Shown here one piece after another: positions 7,897 through 18,030 of a stretch of 21,052 nt of DNA. Every line of letters begins with the position of its first letter. Within the stretch, counting starts at the first letter, position 1. The position numbers and the translations under genes were made by a program. Source of the stretch: Jimgerdemannia flammicorona (lineage: Eukaryota; Mucoromycota; Endogonomycetes; Endogonales; Endogonaceae); assembly GCA_003990745.1 (NCBI GenBank), contig RBNI01001733.1, forward strand, positions 1-21,052. The letters are read 5' to 3'. The notes beneath the pieces are model-generated. The model did not search any database, had not been told where the DNA came from, and saw nothing but the letters and a program-made list of their open reading frames with translations.

Positions 7897-10436
7897 TTGG
7901 CAGGGGCTGGGGGAAGGAGAGTGGCTCTCAAAGTTTCTTATGAGAGCTCTTCAGACGAGAAGGGTGCAGCAAAGGTGGGAGGGGGTGCTTTATACCAATG
8001 GTTTACTGATGCATGGGGTACAAGACATTCTTGGATCATTAAAGGAGCATTAGAGTGGATTGTAGAGTGAGGAGGAGGGTGGGGTAGATGCTGAGGACAT
8101 TGATTGGGCATTGGCGGATTGGAACCCTACCCAAGCAGATGGGTTGGGTAACTTAGTACTGCCAGTACTGGAGGAGGAGATCCACCAGGTTCTTGCTGTG
8201 ACAACCTTGGGTATGGTGCCTGGGAAGGATGGTCTGCCCTGGGACTTCTGGAAAAGAATAGTGGGAGTCCCTGGAGTACTGGGAGAGATGGCACTGTGTA
8301 ATTGGATTCTACGGACAGAGAGATGGGTGGGAGAACAGGATTTAGGGTTGGTGACATTGCTTTATAAGAACAAAGGTAGCTGAGAGGACTGGAAGAACTG
8401 GAGGCCAATTATGCTACTAGATATAGACAGAAAGTTGGTTACCAAAGTGGTGGTCACAAGGTTGCAAAAGGTGGCCCAGCAAGTCTTGGGTGAGGAGCAG
8501 CAGGGCTTTATGGGAGGCCAGCTCATCAGGGATGGCACAGCATGGGTGTATGGCATTATTGAAGGGGCACGAGCCAGTGGACTGAATGGGCATCTGGTCT
8601 TTTTAGACCAGGAGAAGGCTTATGACCAGGTGTGATGGGTCTGGCTGGCAAAAGTTTTGGATAGGATTGGGGTCCCATGACAGTTCAGGACCACCATGAT
8701 CAGCCTACTGGAAGGAAGTAGGGTGGCACTCATGTGTAATGGATATAGAGGGATAGCATTTCCCCTGGGTAGGGGGGTGCCCCAGGGGGACCCTCTGTCC
8801 CCCATTTTGTACACTTTCTCTCTGGAGCCCTTTATAGACAGAATCAGGTAGAAGATAGTAGGGCTCTCTATCTATTGCATCAGGTGAAAAGTAGGGGCAT
8901 TTGTGGATGATATGGTGGTCGGTCTGGGATTAATTACAGATGTTGAGAAGCTCATGGAATCAGTGGAGTGGTATGAGGCAAACTCTGAGGCTAGGCTTAA
9001 TTGGTATAAGTGTGAAACAATGGTGTTAGGTAATGGTCTGGTGGGCAGGGAGATTATTGGTACAATTGTCCCTGCTAGTGAGATAGTTAGGTACTTGGGT
9101 ATTTATCTGTCAGTATATGGGTCGGTTCTGCCCAGACTTTGGTGAAGCAGAGGTTTGGCATTTGGGAGGAGGCCCTGCAGAGTTGGGGGGGCTGCCAATT
9201 GTCTCTGGCAGGATGTGTTTTGATTCTGAATGTCTATTGGCTGCCAAAGGTATGGTATCTGGCTTATCATCTGAACTTCTCAGACTGGGTAGTGAAGCGA
9301 TTGATGAAGCTGGCCAAGGGGTAGATCTGGGCTGGAAGGAGGAGTCAGATCAGCTGAGAGGTCTTGTCCTTACCAGTGACATGTGGGGGTCTTGGGCTGG
9401 TTGACTTTCCTAAGAGACTATACTGCTTTAGAGCATAGTGGTTGAAGAGAGCAGTGAAGTTGAGAGGAGGTGATTGGGTTCCCCTACTGCAGAAAGTCTG
9501 GGAGATAAGGTCCTCGCCAAGGGGTTCGACTGGTGATCTCCTAGTACTTGTGGGTCTTTGGAACTCCAGATAATTGCAATACAAAGGCTTCTGGTAGGGA
9601 GTGGTGGAAGGGGTGCCCTACATTGGAATTAGGTGGCAGGGAAATGAAGGAGAGGAGGCTTAGGACTCAGCAATGTGAAGATGGGACTGAGTGTTACTAG
9701 GAGGCACTCCCTTAATTGAGTTTGACATTGGTGATGGGATTGAATGCCAACGGGGACCAGACCAGGATCTGTGGCCTAGTAGTTGGCAGAGTGTAGGAAT
9801 CAGTGAGGAGTGGGACTGGCATAGCATTTGGGCCTAGAGTGCTAAGGTGAGGAGGTGGCTGCCACCGAAGTACTGGGTGGTCTGGTGGTGTATGCTGAGG
9901 CGAAATGTCATGCTCAACTTCTGCTCCGGCCACCTTATTGAGGGAGGCTGCTTCCACTATAAAGAGTGTTATAATGTAGGGCAGGAAGGGGGATATGTAC
10001 AGACATCTGAACATTGGCTAGGAGAGTGTGAGGTGCTTAGTACCTTTTGGCAGAACATTGGGGATCATCTGGGAGTAGTGTGTAGGGGAGTTGACATGCA
10101 GGGGCAATGGGAGGATTTAAGGAGCAGACTGGAGGATGGGGTGGGGAAGGAATGGCTGATGTTAGATTGAGCTTTGGCCATTTGGGTGGGGCTGGCCAGT
10201 CACTGGTTATTTGTTTTTGAGGATGAGAGGAAACTTGGCTTCGAGTTCAGACTGATGAGGTAGCGTAGCCTTATGGAAGACACCTTGATGGGCTGGTGGC
10301 TTGGTTGGGGGGTCAAAGGCATCAGTTGGTAGAATAAATCTGTAGGCAGAGTGGGGGGAGAGTTGGTGTTGTGGGTGAGAAAGTAGTCTTTGTTCATGTA
10401 GATAGGGAGAGTGGCACCCCTATGGGGATTGGGTAG
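7897..10436 (+). pseudogene. LINE A ORF2, reverse transcriptase and zinc domain (second fragment, broken)
   Basis: This carries the RT half of the ORF2 begun at 1038. Motifs: GKDGLPWDFW (about 8225), NWRPIMLLD, GFMGG, LDQEKAYDQV (about 8605), RGVPQGDPLSP (about 8775), FVDDMVVG (8900-8911, both catalytic Asp kept), NWYKCETM and YLGIYLSVYG. At the zinc domain (9949-10032) the first Cys of CxxC is Tyr (YKEC), so zinc binding is likely lost. More than fifteen in-frame stops are present. A one-base deletion near 9142 (TGG-TGG reduced to TGG-TG) moves the frame, and another shift lies between 10170 and 10370. The original C-terminus is read at GEKVVFVHVD and ends at TAG 10434-10436. Confidence 0.88.
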
Positions 10437-10496
10437 TGGGTGGGTAAACTGTAAAATTATTAATAAACAGATAATAAATGGTGGAGTCCAAGTGAC

Positions 10497-10525
<29 letters not shown>
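10437..10525 (+). other. 3' UTR and poly(A) tail of element A
   Basis: An AT-rich UTR holds two AATAAA hexamers (10462-10467 and 10473-10478), the conserved GGAGTCCAAGTGACT at 10483-10497, and 26 uninterrupted A (10500-10525). Confidence 0.88.
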
Positions 10526-10530
<5 letters not shown>

Positions 10531-11583
10531 GGTTAAGGAGATAGAGATTGGGCTGAAAGCAGGTGAGAATAGAAAGGTAGACAGACTATTGGTCAGATTG
10601 AGGGTGAGATGCTTAGAAGAGATAAAATTTTAACAGGAGTATTGAAAGTACAAGGGATAAGATACAGTTGTATAGAGATGACTATAGTTGTAGAGATATT
10701 GGAGGAAGTCTCTAGAAAATAAAAGATACTGTTGGCTGATAAGAATTCTCTAATAGATGATAAGCAGAGAGATATTACTAGAGAGCCTATGTTGGATAGC
10801 TGGCAGATTGATAGGATCCATGGACTTGGTGCAGTTGTAATGAGTCCTGTTACTATTGAGAAGGTAATGTCTGTATTGAGTAAGGTATAGTAGGGCTCTT
10901 CATCAGAGGAGAATAGATTGTCCTGAGAGTTCTGAAGAAAGTTTAAGAAAGAGTTTGAAGAGTGACTAGTAGAGATAGTGAATGAGGTCCTCAGTAGTAG
11001 GTGGATTGAGAATAGCTCCTTGGGTCTGGTGACTATAATACATAAGAAGAAAGATTATCAGAGAGTATGGTATAACTGAAACTCTATTATAGACAGTAAG
11101 CTAGTCTCAAAATTCTAATGGTAACATTATAACAATAGGCAGAAGAACTAATAGACTGTGAGCAGAGTGGATTTATCAAGAGATACCAGATTCAAGACAG
11201 TATAGTTTTAGTGCAGAATATATTAGAAGGCTGCAGGAGCTGAAGGATCTAGAGTAGACTGTTGTTCCCAGATCAGAAGAAGGTATATATTAGAGTGTAA
11301 TAGAAGAATTGGAGAAAGTATTGAGAAAAGAAGAATTTGAGAAATAGGAGGTTAGCAGGTAAATAGAATTAATAAGAGGATACTGAGTAGCTATGATAAT
11401 TGATATAGAAAGGAGTTTGTACTGAAGAGGGGGGTTTTTCAGAGAAATCCATTATTTTTTCTACTATATATCATCTCTAGAACCTCTGTTAAGTTGGTTG
11501 CAGACTAGACTAGATGACCTTTATATTAGATATGTAGTGCAAAAATTAGAGGTCTTTGTAGTTGAAATGATAGTAAGAGTAGA
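10526..11583 (+). mobile_element. LINE element E, first segment: ancient RT remnant, host of C
   Basis: This is an AT-rich, C-poor stretch with no long reading frame, but translation in shifting frames recovers RT landmarks in the right order. They are SSEENRLSWEFWKK (like GEDGLPWDFWKK), SLGLVTIIHKKK and SKLVSKIL. Then EQSGFIKRYQIQDS, a remnant of the LDQEKAYDRV motif (PDQKKVYIRV), a QGDPLSP remnant and SLEPLLSWLQTRLD. The EQSGF-QDSIVLVQNI block differs from the EEQRGF-RDG of A to D, so E is a more distant family. I see no CpG at all in these 1,058 bases. It ends at the duplication flanking element C and resumes at 17310. It cannot encode protein. Confidence 0.8.
11569..11583. repeat. target-site duplication of element C, left copy
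   Basis: GATAGTAAGAGTAGA here corresponds to GAGAGTAAGAGTAGA at 17310-17324, directly after C's poly(A) tail: 15 bases with one mismatch, 12 of them contiguous and identical. The length equals that of element B's duplication. Confidence 0.82.
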
Positions 11584-11667
11584 TGCTGACTTTCTCTGAT
11601 AACATTCAGATTATGTGAACTTCAGACAATACTTTCAACAACATTTTCGAGTATTGGTGTTATCAAT
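11584..11667 (+). other. 5' leader of element C
   Basis: Aligns with the leader of B (7881-7828 minus). The first ATG used by B is ATT here (near 11638), so the first start left in frame is the Met at 11668, which matches B's internal MASN start. Confidence 0.65.
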
Positions 11668-13584
11668 ATGGTGAGCAACATGTATTCTGGTGAGCATACT
11701 AGGCAGGGGGGCCTAAGTGTCTTTGACTGGCAATATGTGGGGGGGGGTCAAGGTACTGGTATTGGCATGCCAAGTGCTTCAATGAGGGGATGCAGGGCCA
11801 GGGGGGGTGGCAGAGGAGGTGCAAGGCTGCATGGGGGAGGGTGGATGACCTTTACAGATAAAGTTAGGATGGGAAAGCAGGTGACTAGGCTAGATAGCTG
11901 GCTGGAGCTGGGGAAGGCATCTGCTACCACAAGTGGCATGGAGGCCTCTCCACTGGGGGGTCAGTGTAGTGGGGCTGGAGGTGTAGTGGCTGAGGTAGTG
12001 ACTGCTGATAGTGGTGTGATGGACAATCTAGAAAAAAATCCAGATGTGATGGCTGATGGGTGACCTGGACAGGAGTGTGGCGCAAGACCTGGGGACATGG
12101 CTGATGGTTTGACAGGCCTCGTGGCAGCCCCATTACTCAAAAAGTCTAGATTGGAATTTACTATCACACTGTGCTTCCATGGCTTGGCGGTGACAGCAAA
12201 GATGGTGCTGGGGCTGCTGGCTAGTGAGGTGAAGGGTGCGGCCTCAGTTAAATTCTTGAAGAAGCTGGAGGCAGTTGAGGTGGGGTTTGAAGAGGAGAAT
12301 TTGCTAATAGAGGCAGTGGAGAAGGATGTAGTGGTTGGAGGGATTTCAGTGCCAATGGTGAGGTGTATGCATTGGAATCCCCAAGTAGTTCATCTAGTGA
12401 TTATGGATATGCCGATGGTGAAGAAGGAGGAGGCAAGGAAGCTGGTCATAGATGTGGTGAAGGAGTATAGTGAGGTAGTCGACATTGGGTTCAGGGTATG
12501 GAAGGGGACTGAGCTCAGGACAGGAGATGTGGTTGTCTGGTTGAGGCTGTTTGGGATGGAGAATACTGGAAAGACTAGGGACTGACCAGTGGCGCTGAAG
12601 TGGGGCCTGGTGGAGTGCAAGGTATCAAGGGTTAAGGGGTTAGAGGAAGATGAGGAGGACCTGCTAGAGGTACTTGAGGACCTGGCAGAGGCTGTGGAGA
12701 GGAGACAAAGGGCTTGGAGGACTTATGAGACTAGGATGGTAGTGGAGGTGATCGAGGGCAAGAAGGTGTGAATGGACAAGGTGCTTTGGGAGAAGGCAAA
12801 GGGAAGACAGCTGCAGAAGGATTTGCTGGCCAGCTTGGATGGGGGTCAGAAGGCAGGGGGGGGTTATGGAGGAGGGCGCTGGAGTGAGTGCTAGCATCTG
12901 GGCTGAGGCTGGGAGGCAAGGGGGGAAGATGAAGAAGAGTGGGGGACAGGGGCCAGAGGAGGTGGTAGTGGACACAGCGATGGCAGATGATAATCAGATC
13001 CAGTATGGTGTTCCCAAAGTGAGAGAGAGGGAGTTGGAGGATGTGTTGGAGGATGGTTGGGATGAGTCTGTGTAAACTAAGGAGAGGAAGGGGAGAGAGG
13101 CAGATTTGGCATGGGCAGCAGAGGTAGTTGGGGGGAGAAGTGGCTGTTGAGGGCACTGCAAAATGTGGCAGCTGAGGAACTGGGAGAGATCAATTTCTGG
13201 GTGATCAGTGAGGACTTCTGGGGGCAAGTGCTGTGAGGGGAGGAGGTTGTGAGGAAGTTGAGAGATGAGATGATGGCAGCTCTTCTGGAGGTGGAGGAGT
13301 ATGAGGTTACCAAGACAAGGGAGGCAACACTCTTGGGTATTGCCAATGAAAGGGCAGCTTATCTGTGGGGGCTGTGGAAGGGACTGGCAAAGTGGCAGGT
13401 GGTGTGCGAGGAGCACCTGGCATCAATGGAGATGGTAGATGGTGAGGACTGTGCAGAATTGTTGGCAGCTCTGGATGAACAGCAAAATGTGGAAGATTAG
13501 ATTGTGGTAGAATATAACCTGAATCTGGCTGGAGAGGAAGTGAGCATGGAGGAGACATTAACACTCTCAAATACTTTACTATAA
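11668..13584 (+). pseudogene. LINE C ORF1: RRM-like RNA-binding protein, broken
   Basis: Same protein as B's ORF1. The frame from 11668 has stops at 12061 (TGA, GGA in B), 12583 (TGA for the Trp of RDW) and 12769 (TGA, shared with B). An indel near 12840 in a G-run shifts to the next frame (12839-13075: SASIWAEAG, then NQIQYGV). A TAA replaces a Gln near 13075, and a further shift returns to the first frame by 13249 (RDEMMAALLEVEEYEV, then NLNLAGEEVSME). The RRM-like core is at about 12379-12500 (VVHLVIMDMP, EYSEVVDIGF). The final stop is TAA 13582-13584, a little later than B's equivalent because the Leu-stop of B is changed. Confidence 0.83.
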
Positions 13585-13607
13585 TTAGTACAACCAACAT
13601 TTTCTCT

Positions 13608-16600
13608 ATGAATGTCAATGGGCTTAGGGGGACTGGGAGGCAACATATGATTTTTGGATGACTGAAGAAACTGGAGGCAGATCTCTTCTTACTTCCAGAT
13701 ATATGGTGTGAGGGTGAGGAAGTTGGCCTGGAATGGACAAGAGAGTGGGGTGGGGTGGTAGTTTGGCAGGGTAAAGTGGAAATCCTGATTAGGAAGAGGA
13801 AAGGGGACATTGCAGACACTGGACATTGGGGTAGTAGATTGGTGTGGGGGATATGGTGGAGGTCTGGATGGAACTCAATTGTGGTGGGATCTTGTTATTG
13901 CCCAGCTGAGAGGGGGACTCGAGTGGCATAGATTAGAGATCTGCAGGATTCTGGGCTCTTGGTTGAGGCTGTGGTAGATTGTCTGAGGGGTGATTTTAAT
14001 AAGGTATAGGAGAGTAGGCTGGAGAGAACTGATGTGGGACGGGGTATGGCTGAAAGGAGTGGGGGATTGGAGGACTGGGAAGAGGTGGAGAGACTCAGCT
14101 CACTGGTGGATGCTATGTGACTTCAGGATGAGGATCAATGTCTATATACTCACTGGGTGGGAGGACTTGGTACTAGGATTGATTAGATTCTGACTGCTGA
14201 GTGTTGGGGTAATACAGTTTGGGAGATAATGGAGGTCAAGTGGTGCCCTTGGACAGATCACTGGGGTATTCGGGGAGGCAGAAGGTTTGGAGGAAGTGGA
14301 GAGGGGCCAGGACATTAGCATCTGAACTCTTTGCTGCTGGATGAGATGGACCTGTGGAATGCGTGGGTGGTAGTGGTATGATCCAAGGTTAATAATTGGA
14401 GGAGAGCCAGGATGAGGATTGGAGATAGGTGGCATAGACTGAAATCTGAAGCTTGGAGGTACTGGGGGGAAGTGGAGAAGGAGCAAGGTGCTCAGTGGAG
14501 GAGACAAGTCCAATGGGCATCTAGGAGACTAGAAAGACTACTTCTGGATTGGGCTGGGCTACTGGAGGAGGAGGAGGTATTGGACTGAAAGGCTAAGTGA
14601 GCTAAGCTAGAAGTGGTGGAGCTGTAGGATTTGTTGAGGAAGGAGGAAGTGGTGCAGGCTCAGGCCCTGGCAGCAAGGCTATGGTGGCAGAGATTGGAAG
14701 AAGGAGAAAGGCCCACAAGGTTTTGTCCCATCTCCTTCATGCTAGGGGAGCAAGACACTGGTGGGAAGGAGTCCTTAACGATGAGGGAGAGATGGTATTA
14801 GGTATGCAGGGGATCCTTGACCAGCTGAGCACCTGTTGGAGTAACCTCTAGAGTGAAGAGGAGGGAGGGGAGGTGGTGCAGGACATTGAGTGGCATCTGG
14901 AAGATTGGCACCTGAATTCTGCAGCAGGGTTGGGGGATCTTGGCCAACTGGTTTTGGGAGAGGAGATCCTTCGAGTTCTGACATCAACAACCCTGGGAAT
15001 GGTGCCTGGGGAGGATGGTTTGCCTTAGTACTTTTGGAAACATATGGCATCAGTAGAGGAGGCACTGGAGGAGATGTCACTGATGTGTAATGTGGTCATC
15101 AGTATAGGGGAGTGGATTGGAGGGCAGCAGTTGGGGCTGGTGTCCCTGCTGTACAAGAACAAAGGGCGTAAGGAGGACTAGAAGAACTGGAGGCCAATTA
15201 TGCTGCTGGATATGGACTGCAAGCTGGTCACCAAAATCCTGGTGGTGAGGCTACAGGGTGTGGCTCACCAGGTGCTAGGGAAGGAGCAGTGAGGCTTTGT
15301 GGGGGGCCGACTGATCCGGGATGACATGGCATGGATTCATGGTGTCATTGAAGGTACTTGGGCTGCAGGGGTGGATGGTCACTTGGTTTTCCTGGACCAG
15401 GAGAAGGCCTATGATAGGGTCTGGAGAGTATGGTTAGAGAAGGTACTGGAGCACATTGGGGTACCAGTGGACATTTGTCAGTCACTCATTGGATTACTGG
15501 AAGGGAGTAGGGCTGTGATTCTGGCAAATGGACACAGGGGGGCTTCTTTCCCCTTGGGGAGGGGGGTGCCTCAGGGTGATCCACTGTTATCTATCTTTAC
15601 GCCTTTGCCCTGGAGCCTTTGTTGGATAGGATCCGGTGCAGGATGGGTGGACTGAATATCTTGGACATCAATTGGAAGGTGGGGGCCTTTGCAGATGATA
15701 TAGTGGTTGGGTTGGGCTCGGTGGCAGATGTGGCTATGCTCAAGGAGACAGTTGAGTGGTATGAGAGGTGTTCTGGAGCGAAACTCAACTGGCATAAGTG
15801 TGAGACAATGGTCCTTGGGGAAGGAGTCATAGGTGGGGACATCATTGAAACAATTGTCCTTGGCTGGAGGAGTGGTATAGTACTTGGGTATCTATTTCTC
15901 AGTGTATGGCTCTTTACTTCCCAAGGAGTGGTGGGAGTGCAAGCTGATAGAATGGAGGAAAGTACTGACAAGTTGGGATGGTAGACAGGTGTCACTGGTG
16001 GGAAGGGTAACTGTTCTGAATATATATTGGATACCGAAGCTTTGGTATCTGGGCTACCATTTGGACTTCCCTAAGTGGGTGGTTAAAAAGCTTCTCAAGA
16101 TGGCCCACTCTTGGCTCTGGGCTGGATGCTGGAGTCAGATTGGTTGGGAGGTACTAGCACTTCCTGTGGATCGCAGAGGACTTGGCCTGGTGGACTTTCC
16201 CAAGAGGCTACTCTGCTTGAGGGTGTGGTGGATGAAGAGGGCCAGTGAGTTGAGAGGAGGAGAATGGGTGCCCCTTATACAGCATTTGTGGGAGGCAAGG
16301 GTGTCACCAAGGAGTGGCTCAGGTGATCTTCTGTCCTTGGTAGCCTTGGATGGTAGCCAGAGGATGAGATACAAAGGATTCTGGTGGGGAGTGGTTGATG
16401 GGGCCCATTGCATTGGGATCCATTGGCAAGGTACTGAAGGAGATGAGGACTGGGGACTGGCAATGTAGAGTTGGGATAGACTCTTGTTGAGAGGGAATCT
16501 GGTCAAGGACTTCTGCTTAGAGGAGGGCATGGAGTGCCTTAGGGGGCTGGGGCAGGACCTTTGGCCAGAGACCTGGCAGGGGACTGGGATTGGGACTGGG

Positions 16601-17223
16601 CAGATGTCTGGTCATGGATCAAGGTTGTGTCAAGGTGGCTTCTGCCAAAACTCTGGGTAGCATGGTGGAGACTGCTGCATCGAAATGTGATGCTAAACTT
16701 TAGGGCTGGCCATCTGGTGGATGGAGGGGTCTTTAATTGTGAGGAGTGTTATAATGTAGGGCAGGAGAGAGGGGTGGTGCAGACTGCTGAACATTGGCTG
16801 GGAGAGTGCGAGAGTATGGAGAATTTTTGGAAGGTAGTTGGAGAGAGGTTGGGAGTGTTGGTGCCTGACCCTGAGGTGGGTGGGCAGTGGGCAGCACTGC
16901 AGTCAAGGCTGGTGGGGGGGGTGGGGAATGAGTGACTGATGGTTGGTTGGGCTGTCATGATATGAGTTGGGCTTGTGGAACACTAGCGGAGCATCTTTGA
17001 GGTGAGCCCCTGGTGACCAGTGAGACTGAGGGTAGTGAGGTAGGAGGAGCTGATGCTCGAGCTCTTCAAGGCATAGTGGATTGGTTGGGGACCCAAGGGA
17101 GGGAGACATAGGGGACTAGTAAGGAGGATTGTAGAGAAGAGTAGTAGAAGAGTTGTGGTCAAGGTGGATGGGGTGTCATTTGCTGGAACTAAGGAGGAGG
17201 GGGGTCCTTGTGGGATAGGGTGA
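13608..17223 (+). pseudogene. LINE C ORF2: endonuclease, reverse transcriptase, CCHC zinc domain (broken)
   Basis: Homologous along its whole length to B's ORF2. Endonuclease: MNVNGLRG, LLPDIWC (Gln lost; Asp at the usual Glu position), RGDFNKV, TRID and CPWTDHWG. RT: LDQEKAYDRV (about 15390), RGVPQGDPL (about 15565), FADDIVVG (15688-15699, both Asp intact), NWHKCETM, YLG/IYFSVYG. Zinc domain: NCEEC near 16735-16750 and EHWLGEC near 16789-16809, all four ligands kept. Frame breaks lie near 14020, at 14722 (a T-run one base short), near 15593 (one base lost in PLSPIL), near 15860-15885 and near 16550. Stops include TGA for CGA at 15290 and TAG for Trp at 15179. The conserved start used by A is not ATG here. 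Confidence 0.9.
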
Positions 17224-17309
17224 GGGCTTAGGCTATATCAATATTACTATAGATGCCAGTTATTAAAGGGAGTCCAAGTGACTATAAAAAAAAAAAAAAA
17301 AAAAAAAAA
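17224..17309 (+). other. 3' UTR and poly(A) tail of element C
   Basis: GGCTTAGGCT as in B, then ATTAAA (17262-17267), the conserved GGAGTCCAAGTGACT (17269-17283), and TAT followed by 24 A to 17309. Confidence 0.88.
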
Positions 17310-17324
17310 GAGAGTAAGAGTAGA
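17310..17324. repeat. target-site duplication of element C, right copy
   Basis: GAGAGTAAGAGTAGA, matching 11569-11583 with a single difference at the third base. Element E resumes here. Confidence 0.82.
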
Positions 17325-18030
17325 GAGTGAGCAGAATATTAGAAAGTTGAAGAAAGGGATATGATTGCATGAGAAGATAACAGGAGCTAAGCAGAACTAG
17401 GATAAGTATAAGAACATTGACATTAGTGATATACTAAGAGAGGAGAGATAGTTTGGAAAGCTAGTTGAAAAGAGTGAAGTAGTGAGGTATTTTGATATTT
17501 AGTTCTCAGTATAGTATAGTTTTGAGAGAAGAGTAAGTAGAAGAGGAGAGTCTTACAATGAGTGGAGTTGATGATAAGATAGACTGCAAGGAACTTTTCA
17601 TTAGTAGGAAGAGTAGGGGTCCTGAAAATATACTGATTTCCTAAGCCTATAAAACTTGAACTATCATCCGAATTTCCCTAGATAGATAGTTCATAAGCTG
17701 AAGAAGACAATGAAGGGCTGGCTGTAGAAAGAAAGGTAGCCTCAGATAGGCAGAGATCTATTGGTGCTGAGGATTGCTGATAGTAGCCTTGGTCTGATAG
17801 ATTTCTCTTAATTTTCAAAGATATTGAGAGGCTTGGGAGAGGAGAGAGTAGTAGAGCTGGGGGAATCAGAGTAGTGTATATTGGAAATAAATAATCAAGA
17901 TATCAGATTCTACTCAAGAAGAATAGAGAAGTAAGTTATGAGAGAACTTCTTTAGATAGAGTGAGTCAGTTAGTTATAATACAATGAGTTCTGATGGAAA
18001 ATAATAGAGGCCTGGCTGGCAATATACTTG
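17310..18030 (+). mobile_element. LINE element E, second segment: RT C-terminal remnant
   Basis: This continues E exactly where the first segment stops. Recognisable pieces in order are TGAKQN-DKYKN (like SGAKLNWHKCET), VVRYFDI-FSV (like VVRYLGIYLSV), YTDFLSL-NLNYHPNFPR (like YWFPKLWYLTYHLDFP), SLGLIDFS (like GLGLVDFP) and YNEF-WKIIEAW (like YKGFWWGVVDG). These follow RT motifs D and E and the thumb in family order. Only one CpG is seen in the segment before the D junction. No long frame remains. The remnant is cut by element D at about 18030, and the zinc domain and tail of E should lie beyond the right edge. Confidence 0.75.

Larger units (their letters stand above)
7882..10525 (+). mobile_element. 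LINE element A, 3' segment with poly(A) tail
   Basis: Continuation of element A after B: the rest of ORF2, a 3' UTR and a 26-A tail at 10500-10525. It ends with the family's GGAGTCCAAGTGACT block. Its protein sequence is closest to element D (for example SVYGSVLPR rather than SVYGSLLPK of B/C). CpG is scarce (about 5 per kb by eye), compared with the much denser CpG of the younger insertion B inside it. Confidence 0.9.
11584..17309 (+). mobile_element. LINE element C, full-length sense insertion in element E
   Basis: A 5.73-kb element, colinear with B from 5' end to tail: leader, ORF1 (11668-13584), ORF2 (13608-17223), 3' UTR, and a 24-A tail (17286-17309). The target duplication and the restored reading of element E on both sides fix its limits. 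It is closest to B in protein sequence. It is much more decayed, with many stops, at least seven indels and only about 5 CpG per kb by eye. Confidence 0.93.

Noticed and set aside
10526..11583. AT-rich stretch as unique intergenic DNA or a regulatory region
   Set aside because: Translation in several frames gives ordered RT motifs, so it is a decayed LINE.
12830..12860. Programmed frameshift in the ORF1 of C at the G-run
   Set aside because: B reads through this region without a shift, and A's own shift lies elsewhere in ORF1. It looks like an ordinary indel in a homopolymer.
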